Part shown: positions 42,610-51,200 of the stretch, in pieces | Numbering within the stretch: the first letter of the stretch is position 1 | Layout: each line of letters begins with the position of its first letter | DNA from: Tunturibacter psychrotolerans | GTDB taxonomy: Bacteria; Acidobacteriota; Terriglobia; Terriglobales; Acidobacteriaceae | Length of the DNA: 64,000 nt | NCBI RefSeq assembly: GCF_040359615.1 | Contig: NZ_CP132942.1 | Span: forward strand, 4,650,001-4,714,000 | Direction of reading: 5' to 3' | Translations under genes and position numbers: made by a program | The notes under the pieces: model-generated | The model's input: the letters and a program-made list of their open reading frames with translations, nothing else | What the model was told of the DNA's origin: nothing | Databases searched by the model: none

Positions 42610-42724
42610 GTATTTTGCACGCAACCCCTTTATCCTGAATATTTTGCAGACACAACCTATCTGCAGACTATTCAAAATAAAAGACTTGGCCACAAAATAC
42701 CCCCAAGGGGGGAGGGGGTACCCC
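42610..42724. repeat. Imperfect long inverted repeat with GC-rich hairpin upstream of xanthine dehydrogenase
   Basis: Left arm 42610-42641 (GTATTTTGCACGCAACCCCT...) and right arm 42669-42700 (...GACTTGGCCACAAAATAC) are imperfect reverse complements: 23 of 32 positions pair, strongest at both ends. A second, perfect 7-bp hairpin (TACCCCC / GGGGGTA, 42698-42720) with a G-rich loop follows, then CCCC. This lies in the 512-base gap before the xanthine dehydrogenase operon; the rest of that gap holds the REP cluster and no gene that I can support. Confidence 0.6.
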
Positions 42725-42783
42725 AACCGAACGATCCTCTCCCCCGCCACGAAAACTTGGTCTATGCTTATGCAACACCTTCC

Positions 42784-45099
42784 ATGACCAGCCGCCCCCA
42801 GATCGTTGGCAGCTCCCCCATCCGCAAGGAGGGAAGAGACAAGGTCCTCGGTCGCGCCCTGTACATCGACGACATCACCCTCCCCAACATGTGGTTCGGC
42901 GCCACCGTCCGTAGCAGCATCCCACGCGGACGCATCACCTCCATCTCCTTCGACCCCGCCATCCCCTGGCACGAGTACACCATCGTCGCCGCCGCCGACA
43001 TCCCCGGCGAAAACTGTATCGTCCACCTCACCAAAGACCACCCCTGCCTCGCAGTCACCCACGTCAACCACTGCGAAGAACCCATCCTCCTCCTCGCCCA
43101 CCCCAACCGGGCTGTACTCCCCGCCGCCGTCGCCGCGGTCCACATCACCTACGAAGAACTCCCCGCCATCTACACCATCGAAGACTCCGAAAAAAAAGAA
43201 CAGGTCATCTGGGGCGAAGGCGAAAGCGCCAACACCTTCAAGACCTACCTCATGCAGAAGGACAAGAAGCCGATCCCCGACGAGATCTGGCAGACCGCCG
43301 ACTACATCGTCGAAGGCGAGTACCGCACCGGAGCTCAGGAGCAGCTCTACATCGAGAACAACGGAGTCATCGCCGAGTACGACCCAGAAAAGGGAGTAAC
43401 AGTCCGCGGCTCCATGCAATGCCCTTTCTACCTCGTCCACGCCCTCGAGCTAGTCTTCAACCTCCCCGCCGACAAGTGCCGCGTCATCCAGACCGAAACC
43501 GGCGGAGCCTTCGGAGGCAAGGAGGACTTCCCCTCCGTCATCGGCAGCCACGCCGCCCTCCTCGCCATGAAGTCAGGCCACCCGGTTAAGCTCTGCTACG
43601 ACCGCGCCGAAGACATGGCCGCCACCACCAAGCGCCACCCATCCCGCACCCGCCACCGCACCGCCGTCAGCAAGGACGGCAAGCTCCTCGCCGGTGAGAT
43701 AGACTTCGCCATCGACGGAGGAGCCTACGCCACCCTCTCCCCAGTAGTCCTCTCCCGCGGCACCATCCATGCCCCCGGCCCCTACCACTGGCCCCACCTC
43801 ACCGTCCGCGCCAAAGCAGTCGCAACAAATATTCCGCCCCACGGCGCCTTCCGCGGCTTCGGCGCCCCGCAAAGCATCTTCGCGCTCGAGCGCCACATGG
43901 ACAAGATCGCCAAAGTCGTCGGCCTCACCCCCGAGGCGCTCCGCCGCAGAAATTTTTTGGGAACTGGCGACCGCACCGCCACCGGTCAACTCCTCAAAGA
44001 CCCCGTGGACATGCAGCATCTACTCACACGAGCTCTTAAAGAATCGAGCTATCACGCCAAACGCGAACAATTCGACGCTGAAAACCCGACCAGCACCATC
44101 AAACGCGGCATAGGCTTCGCCACTTTCTTCCACGGAGCAGGCTTCACCGGCTCCGGCGAGCGGCGCCTCAACTCCCTCGTCGAGATCGAGCTGACATCTG
44201 AAGGACGACCTCGCATCCTGGTCTCCTCCACCGAGTTTGGCCAGGGCACCAACACCATCCTCTGCCAGATCGCCGCTGACACCCTCAGCCTTCCCTACGA
44301 AGAAGTCCTGATCGCACAACCTGACACAACTCTGGTTCCCAACTCCGGCCCCACCGTCGCCAGCCGCACCGCCATGGTCGTCGGTAAACTCGTCGAACGC
44401 GCCGCTCAATCCCTGCTTGCCGCTCTCGCTCCCTTTTTGCCCCCTTCCAGATACACGCCAGCTCAATTCTGCCGTGCCGCCCTCAAATACCTCGCCCAGC
44501 ACGGCTCCCTCAAGGCCGAAGCTCGCTACGAGTCCCCCGGAGACATTTTCTGGGACGACGAGACCTACAGTGGTGAAGCCTATCCGGCCTACGCTTGGGC
44601 CGTCTACGTCGCCGAAGTCACCGTCGACACAACTACTTACTCCGCGCAACTGACCAACTTCTACGCCCTACAAGAAGTAGGCAAAGTCCTCCATCCAATC
44701 CTCGCTGCCGGCCAGATCGAAGGTGGCGTTGCCCAAGGCATTGGCTACGCTCTCTATGAAAAGTGCCTCTGGCGCAATGGACATCTCACCAACAACCAGA
44801 TGACAAATTACATTATGCCGACCAGTGCCGATCTCCCATCCATCCATGTCAGCTTCGAGGAGGTCCCCTCACCACACGGCGCTTACGGAGCCAAGGGCAT
44901 AGGCGAGCTCCCCATGGACGGCCCCGCACCCGCCATCCTCAACGCCATCGAGCACGCCACCGGTCTCGCCTTCAACGAGATACCCCTCCTGCCCGAAGAC
45001 ATCTTCGAGCGCACCACCCGCTTACCTGACTCTGGAACGGAAAACCTAAACAGCATCGATCGTGACACGCAGGTCGAAAGTACAGAGGTGCCGGCGTGA
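42784..45099 (+). CDS. Xanthine dehydrogenase, molybdopterin-binding subunit
   Basis: 771 residues from the ATG at 42784; a TTG at 42757 is in frame. It carries the molybdenum cofactor and oxidises hypoxanthine/xanthine towards urate. Marks: KEGRDKVLGRALYIDDI at the start, EEPILLLAHPN, TETGGAFGGKEDFPS, PPHGAFRGFGAPQ with the substrate arginine, EFGQGTNTILCQIAA, GGVAQGIGYAL and, at the end, YGAKGIGELPMDGPAPAI with the catalytic Glu. Length fits a split three-subunit enzyme. Fe-S and FAD subunits follow on the same strand. No membrane purine transporter is nearby. Confidence 0.92.
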   Translation: MTSRPQIVGSSPIRKEGRDKVLGRALYIDDITLPNMWFGATVRSSIPRGRITSISFDPAIPWHEYTIVAAADIPGENCIVHLTKDHPCLAVTHVNHCEEPILLLAHPNRAVLPAAVAAVHITYEELPAIYTIEDSEKKEQVIWGEGESANTFKTYLMQKDKKPIPDEIWQTADYIVEGEYRTGAQEQLYIENNGVIAEYDPEKGVTVRGSMQCPFYLVHALELVFNLPADKCRVIQTETGGAFGGKEDFPSVIGSHAALLAMKSGHPVKLCYDRAEDMAATTKRHPSRTRHRTAVSKDGKLLAGEIDFAIDGGAYATLSPVVLSRGTIHAPGPYHWPHLTVRAKAVATNIPPHGAFRGFGAPQSIFALERHMDKIAKVVGLTPEALRRRNFLGTGDRTATGQLLKDPVDMQHLLTRALKESSYHAKREQFDAENPTSTIKRGIGFATFFHGAGFTGSGERRLNSLVEIELTSEGRPRILVSSTEFGQGTNTILCQIAADTLSLPYEEVLIAQPDTTLVPNSGPTVASRTAMVVGKLVERAAQSLLAALAPFLPPSRYTPAQFCRAALKYLAQHGSLKAEARYESPGDIFWDDETYSGEAYPAYAWAVYVAEVTVDTTTYSAQLTNFYALQEVGKVLHPILAAGQIEGGVAQGIGYALYEKCLWRNGHLTNNQMTNYIMPTSADLPSIHVSFEEVPSPHGAYGAKGIGELPMDGPAPAILNAIEHATGLAFNEIPLLPEDIFERTTRLPDSGTENLNSIDRDTQVESTEVPA

Positions 45100-45172
45100 A
45101 CGATACAACATTCGCGATCATGAGAAGTATCTTTCAAGCAAACTGGTGCAAGCATACCGCGGGAAATTCTAA

Positions 45173-45655
45173 ATGACTCGAGTCACTCTCTCCGTTAACA
45201 ATGAAAAAAGAGCCATCGAAGCCCCGCCAATGAAGCGCCTCCTCGACGTCTTGCGTGAAGATCTGCATCTCACTGGAGCCAAAGAAGGTTGTGGCGAAGG
45301 CGAATGCGGAGCCTGCGCTGTACTTATGAATGGTGACCTCGTCAACTCCTGCCTGGTCCCGATCCTGCAAACTCAGGGCGCCGAGATCACCACAATCGAA
45401 GGCATTGCAATCGACAAGAAACTCCACCCGATTCAGCAATGCTTCCTGGAACAAGGCGGCGCCCAGTGCGGCATCTGCACCCCCGGTATGATCCTCGCCA
45501 CATATCACCTTCTCGAAAACATTCCGCAACCAACACTGTTACAGATTCAGGAAGGTCTCAACGGGAATCTCTGCAGATGCACCGGCTACATGCGAATCTT
45601 CAACGCCGTGCATGCCGCAGCTGCAAAAGCAACTTCACAATCGGAGTCACAATAG
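45173..45655 (+). CDS. Xanthine dehydrogenase, (2Fe-2S)-binding subunit
   Basis: 160 residues. Two [2Fe-2S] clusters: the plant-ferredoxin-type site GAKEGCGEGECGACAVLMNG plus LVNSCLVP, and the second site QCGICTPGMI with CRCTGY. It passes electrons from the molybdenum subunit to FAD. Length and order are typical. It begins 73 bases after the molybdenum subunit and ends 46 bases before the FAD subunit. Confidence 0.94.
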   Translation: MTRVTLSVNNEKRAIEAPPMKRLLDVLREDLHLTGAKEGCGEGECGACAVLMNGDLVNSCLVPILQTQGAEITTIEGIAIDKKLHPIQQCFLEQGGAQCGICTPGMILATYHLLENIPQPTLLQIQEGLNGNLCRCTGYMRIFNAVHAAAAKATSQSESQ

Positions 45656-45701
45656 TCGTCGTGCGTGTACCAACAAACCCACTTCAACAATAGAGAAAAC
45701 A

Positions 45702-46559
45702 ATGCGCTCCAACGTCACCGAATACGAACTAACGGCCCCAGGCTCTCTCGACGCCGTACTCCAGGTCCTCGCTGACTCACCCGACCACTACACCCCAATC
45801 GCCGGTGGCACCGAGCTGATGGTAGCACTAGGCGCGGGACGTCTTCAGCCCAAAAAACTCATCTCTCTGTGGAATCTCAAAGAACTCCGATTCATCGAGG
45901 TCACACCCGATGCGGTAATCATTGGTGCCGCTACAACCTTCGCCGACATCCGCAAGCACCCAATCGTCACCGCCGAATTCTCCATCCTCGCCCAGGCTGC
46001 CAGCTGGACTGGAAGCATCGCAAACCAGAACCGTGGCACACTCGGCGGCAACATCGTCAACGCAAGCCCCGCAGCAGATTCTCCTCCAGTGCTCCTCGCT
46101 TACGACGCAGCCGTCACCCTCGTCTCTACTCGCGGGATCCGAACTATCCCTTACCGCGACTTCCATCTCAGTTACAAAAAAACCGATCTCGCCCAAGACG
46201 AACTTCTCCACAGCATTACGCTCTCACGTAACATAGACGGTTACACAACTTATATTCGCAAAGTGGGCACACGCAATGCCCAGGCCATTTCAAAGGTTGC
46301 CATCGCCATAGTCGCCCGCACCAACCTCGGCATCATTGAAAGCATCCGCATCGGGGCTGCAAGCCTGCGCGAGACTCCCGCGCGTCTGATCGCCACCGAA
46401 CAGTCTCTCCAGAGCCAGCCCATCGCATTCGCGACGATCGCAAAGGTCCGGGCCGCGATTCTGAGCGAAACGATTCCCATCGACGATATTCGCAGCACCG
46501 CAAAATACCGCTCCGTCGTGGCCGCCAACCTTATCGAAGAATTCCTGCAGACCCTCTAG
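45702..46559 (+). CDS. Xanthine dehydrogenase, FAD-binding subunit
   Basis: 285 residues from the ATG at 45702 (MRSNVTEYEL). The FAD-binding fold of the CO/xanthine dehydrogenase medium-subunit family shows IAGGTELMVALGAG, IGAATTFADIRKHP, and the flavin-site NRGTLGGNIVNASPAADSPP. It ends with the CODH C-terminal domain (TYIRKVGTRNAQAISKVAIA). It delivers electrons to NAD+. Last of the three structural genes. The accessory XdhC gene lies 121 bases further, on the opposite strand. Confidence 0.93.
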   Translation: MRSNVTEYELTAPGSLDAVLQVLADSPDHYTPIAGGTELMVALGAGRLQPKKLISLWNLKELRFIEVTPDAVIIGAATTFADIRKHPIVTAEFSILAQAASWTGSIANQNRGTLGGNIVNASPAADSPPVLLAYDAAVTLVSTRGIRTIPYRDFHLSYKKTDLAQDELLHSITLSRNIDGYTTYIRKVGTRNAQAISKVAIAIVARTNLGIIESIRIGAASLRETPARLIATEQSLQSQPIAFATIAKVRAAILSETIPIDDIRSTAKYRSVVAANLIEEFLQTL

Positions 46560-46680
46560 TACTCCTCGGACAGGAACCTTAATCTAATAAGCGTGCGCGC
46601 GTTCGTCATGCCTCGTCGTCTCTACCGGCTCACGCAACCGCCTCCAAGCTCCGCCCACAAGATAATCCGCCAACCCCGCC

Positions 46681-47805
46681 TCAGGCGAGGTCCAGCGCGC
46701 ACTGGGCTTGCAGATAGCGACCCACATCACCTTCCGCCAGATGCCTCTCGATATCTTCCGGCGACAACCTGCGCGAAGCACCGACCTTGCCCATGCAACA
46801 AGCCTGAACCTCGGCAATCACCGCGAGAGCAATGGCCTCTGGTCCGTCACCACCCAGGTCCAGCCCAACCGGGGCAAAGATTCGGTCGCAGCATTCACTA
46901 ACCGTCCACCCTAGGATCGCTGCCGCCTCGCTCACCAGCAACGAACTTCGGCGGCGTGCACCCAGAAGCCCAAGATACTTGGGATGCAACGGCAGCACCG
47001 CAGCCAGTAACTCCTTGTCCTGTTCGTAACTATGCGACATCAAAACCACTGCATCATCAGGTCGAATGACCAACACTTCACGCGATATGGCCGATGTCAC
47101 AATGACCTGTTCCGCCTCCGGAAATCGCTCCGCGCGAGCCATTTGCGCCCGTCCATCCATCACTGAAACGCTCCACCCCAGCAACGCCGCCATACTCACC
47201 ACCGGCTTCGCATCATCACCCGCCCCCAAAATGAACAACCGCTGCGGAGTTGCAATCCGCTCCACAAAAATCTCGGAGCACACACTCTCAAACTCACCTC
47301 TGGATAACGCGGCTGCCCTCGCCTCGACCAGTTCGGATTCAGTCAGCCCCGCGCTGGCGTACGCAAAATCCCCGTTCGCCGCGAGTATTGCGCGTTTCAA
47401 TCCCCTCCCCTCACGTGGCAGCCAGGTCAGCACAGTTGCCTCATCCCCGGCAAGCGCGCCTTCCAGAGCTTTGAGCACCGCACGACATTCGGGAGTATCA
47501 GCCGGCTCGAGAAGCAGATCGACCACGCCCCCGCATCCCAATCCAAAAGGTATCTCTGCCGTATCGTCAAACATCGTCGAGTACCGTTCCACCACGGCCC
47601 CACCCTGGACTAGCCATCCTGCTTTACGCACGACTTCAGCCTCCAGGCATCCTCCGCTGATCGTCCCGGCGTACTCTCCTTGCTGCCCGAGCAGCAGGCG
47701 AGCCCCGGGTCGGCGATAACTGGACCCCTCGGTCCGCACCAAGGTCACAAATACGGTAGCCGTATCCTGATGCCAAAGTCGAACGATCTGTCGAATTTCT
47801 CTCAC
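46681..47805 (-). CDS. xdhC: XdhC/CoxI-family molybdenum-enzyme maturation factor
   Basis: 374 residues from the GTG at 47805 (VREIRQIVRLW), with AGGA eight bases upstream; the frame is open to another GTG at 47898. The N-terminal XdhC/CoxI domain has EGSSYRRPGARLLLG and GTISGGCLE, then FGLGCGGVVDLLLEP. The C-terminal part is a Rossmann-like domain (LFILGAGDDAKPVV, VVLMSHSYEQDKELL, YLGLLGARRR). XdhC binds molybdenum cofactor, assists its sulfuration and inserts it into xanthine dehydrogenase. It faces the three structural genes head to tail on the other strand, so it is expressed separately. Confidence 0.9.
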   Translation of the reverse strand: MREIRQIVRLWHQDTATVFVTLVRTEGSSYRRPGARLLLGQQGEYAGTISGGCLEAEVVRKAGWLVQGGAVVERYSTMFDDTAEIPFGLGCGGVVDLLLEPADTPECRAVLKALEGALAGDEATVLTWLPREGRGLKRAILAANGDFAYASAGLTESELVEARAAALSRGEFESVCSEIFVERIATPQRLFILGAGDDAKPVVSMAALLGWSVSVMDGRAQMARAERFPEAEQVIVTSAISREVLVIRPDDAVVLMSHSYEQDKELLAAVLPLHPKYLGLLGARRRSSLLVSEAAAILGWTVSECCDRIFAPVGLDLGGDGPEAIALAVIAEVQACCMGKVGASRRLSPEDIERHLAEGDVGRYLQAQCALDLA

Positions 47806-48237
47806 GCCAAAGTCCTGTCTTGATCGGCACCAGTTCCCATTGTCCCCGCCCAGAGTCTCATCTGTCCATCGCGGCAATAGGCAGAATCTTCGACCCACGC
47901 CAGAATGGCCCTTCGAAATCGCTGGGGAGGCCTTTCGCGGACAAAATTTGTGCCTGCTAGCGAAGGTTCCTTCCTCTGGTTGCTCTTACCAATCCTCTCT
48001 CCTGAGCAGTTAGCCTTTTTCGAAAACCAGTTCCGGCCTCTAAGTTCAACCGTTTTGAAGCGTATTCGACTGCCACTTTATAGGTAGTTCCTTCAAATCC
48101 TCTACATGCAATACTTTTGGCGCAGGAGACCGGATACCTACTTTCAGCGGAAGGGTCAAAACTCCGCAAGAACCGCTTTACCTGCAACTTACGACTCACC
48201 TGCTTCACTTTGCGGCACGAACCTAGGAGCTTCACCC
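47806..48237. other. Intergenic region before the giant NHL/MBG gene
   Basis: About 430 bases between divergent genes (340 if the longer XdhC start at 47898 is used). It is AT-richer than its surroundings and contains a possible promoter at 48055-48083. The plus frame of the giant gene is open back to 48106, but the first good start with a ribosome site is 48238. No other gene is supported. Confidence 0.5.
48055..48083 (+). promoter_or_regulatory. Possible sigma-70-type promoter of the giant secreted protein gene
   Basis: TTGAAG (48055-48060) and TTATAG (48078-48083) are separated by 17 bases, about 155 bases before the chosen start codon. It was found by eye, and acidobacterial promoters are poorly characterised. 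Confidence 0.3.
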
Positions 48238-51200
48238 ATGCATTTCAACCGCCTCTCTGGTGTCCAGGCCCTCTCTGCTCTGGTCGTTCTGGTTGCATTC
48301 GCCATTCTGCCGTCTCTCGCATCTGCCCAGGTTTTGACTCTGGTGCAGAGTGGCACCCGATTTGCCGGGACCATTACGCCAGGCTTTAACGGGGACTTCG
48401 GGCCTGCGACGACGGTTAGTCTCAATACTCCGTCCTATATCGTCTTCGATTCAAATGGAAATCAATATCTATCGGACACCCTGAACAACTGCGTCCGCAA
48501 GATCGATACCACGGGTTCCATGAGCACTCTGGTCGGACTAGCGGTTTCTGGCAAGGGCGATACCTGTTCCACTGCGACCAACAACACCCCTACCCCGGGC
48601 CAAGGCCTGTACCAACCTACCGGACTTGCCGTGGACAACTCTAACAACCTCTACATCGCCGACAGCAGTCATAACTGCGTCCGCAAACTCCCCTTCGGAG
48701 CCTCTGGAGTCGCCTCTCTCACTACCATCGCCGGCACCTGCGGCTCCGCGGCATCTGCCACCCCGAACCCGAACGGTCTCGTCCTCGACGTCAGTAACAA
48801 TCTATATATCGCAATTCAAGATACTGAGGTCCCGGCCTCGCTCAGCACTTATCAGGTCCTGCTTCAGGCGCCTAGTGCGAGTTTGTGCGTCATGGCAGGC
48901 GCGCCGTCTGCCCTGGTACCCACAATTTGCCCAAGCATTACCAGCAGCGTCACGTTGAACGCTCCTTCGGGTCTCGCAATCAATGGCGCGGGCGACCTCT
49001 TCATCGCAGATACCGGCAACAACTGCGTCCGCCAAATCGTCGGTCTCTCAACGTATCGGACAGCCGTCGGCCAATGTTCCAATGACAACTCGGGAACCTT
49101 CGCCACGGCGCTGAACAAGCCCTACGGTTTGACCTTTTCCCCGACGCAGTTGCTCTACGTTAGTGAGACCAGTCCAGATGTCGTCGTCAGCTATGTCCTC
49201 GGGTCAAGTAACCTGACCATCGCCGCGGGCTTGCCCAATGGCGCCTCCGGCCCATACAGCCCAACTCAGGACGGAACCTCCACTCTCAACTTTCCGCTTA
49301 ATGGTCCACGCGGCATTACAGTCGACGACCTTGGCAACTTCTCCCTCGCCGATTCCGGCAACAGTATCCTGCGCAAACTCAGCAGCAATATCATCTTTCC
49401 CACCACTCCAATCGGTAGTGTCAGCGCTGGGCTCCCAGTCACCTTTGTCGTCAATCAAAAGGTAAATCTTTCCGTCACCTCAGGACCAGACTTCAACATC
49501 ATCACAAACACCTGCACGGGCGTTCTTACCCCTTCCGCACCGGGCACCCCGCCTGTCACCTGTCAGGTCTTCGTCCGCTTTACACCTACTCTTCTCGGTC
49601 TTCGCAGCGCACCCATCAAGCTCGCGGACTCAATCTCCGGAAACAGCGTCTCCCAAGGGCTTGAGGCCCGAGCGACCGGCTCGCTGGGCGTTTTCACCCC
49701 AGGCACAGTCAACACTGTCGTCAAGGCTCTCAACGCGCCTTCCGCCGTTACGGTAGATCCGGCAGGCAACTCATACATACTTGATACGGGCGCGACCCCA
49801 GGCACTGGTAACCTCCTCTTCCTTCTGGCTGGCGGCGGCACACCGGTCCCCATCATCCCAGGCGGATCTGGTCTGCTTACCTCGTCAGCCATCACCATCG
49901 ACTCTACTGGCAACTACTTTATGACCGACGCCGTTCACGGCACCGTTGCCCGGTTCGGCGTTGACGGCAGCCTCAATAATGGCTACGTCAACGGACTTGA
50001 CACCCCCACGTCCATCTACGTCGACGGCTTTGACAACCTCTTCATTGCGCAGGCCGGCGCGACGCATAACGTGATTGAGGTCTACGCCGGCGGCGGAAGC
50101 CGCATCATCGCGGGCAGCGGCAGTAACTCCTCGGCCGACGGCGTCCTCGCCACGACCGCCAGCTTCGTCTCACCCGGCGGCATCATTCTCGACGCCGCAG
50201 GCATCCTCTACATCGCCGACACCGGTGGTCACGTTGTCTACGCAGTCGATAAATTCGGCATCATTCATGAGATAGCCGGCAACGGAACCACGACTACGAC
50301 CGTCCCCGGCCAAGCCACTGGCACCGCTCTCATCGCTCCCTCCTCCCTCGCTTTCGACGCCGCCGGAGATCTCTACATCGCCGATGCCACCGCCAACGTC
50401 GTTTACACCGTCTTCGTCTCTACAACCAGCAACGGTAGCAACATCTCGACCATCCTCGGTACCGGCACCGCTGGAAACTCGGGCGACGGAGGCCTCGCCA
50501 ATCTCGCCCAAATCGACAATCCTCTTAGCATCGCTGTTGAAGGCAACAGCGATCTCTTCGAGGTCGACAACGGCAACAGCTCTATCCGCGAGATCACTTA
50601 TCCGAATCCCACTATCGCCTTCGGCACAGTTCTTGTCGGCCAAAGCTCAGTCATCATCCAGCAAAGCCTGAGCAACTTTGGTTCTGCTCCCTTCACCCTC
50701 AACGGTGCCATCACCACCTCGGACCCTCACTTCACCATCGATCCCGGCACCACAACCTGCGGCACCACTATCATCGCGGGCTCAACCTGCAACCTGGGCT
50801 TCATCTTCACTCCGACCGCCAAGGGCCCGCTAACTGCGACTGTTAATATCCCCTCAAACGCTTACAACAGCCCTGAGACTCTCACGCTCACCGGAACCGG
50901 ACGGGTCTTTATACCGCTTCAGTTCACACTGCCCCCCGAAACCGAGGTCTACGGCCAGCCTTTTACCGAGAATGTCAGCGTAACCAACGGCAGTCCCTCT
51001 CCAACCGGCACAATCACCTTCAGCTTCGGCACTCAGATTCTATGCACCGTCACGGCGACCCTCGGAACCGGATCCACCTGCAACGCTCTCAACAGCGGGC
51101 TGGCTGTGGGCTCCTACGGTGTCACCTTCACCTACTCCGGCGACACCAACTACGCGCCCGCCACTGGCAATGTGACCCTCACGGTCATTCCGGCTCCACT

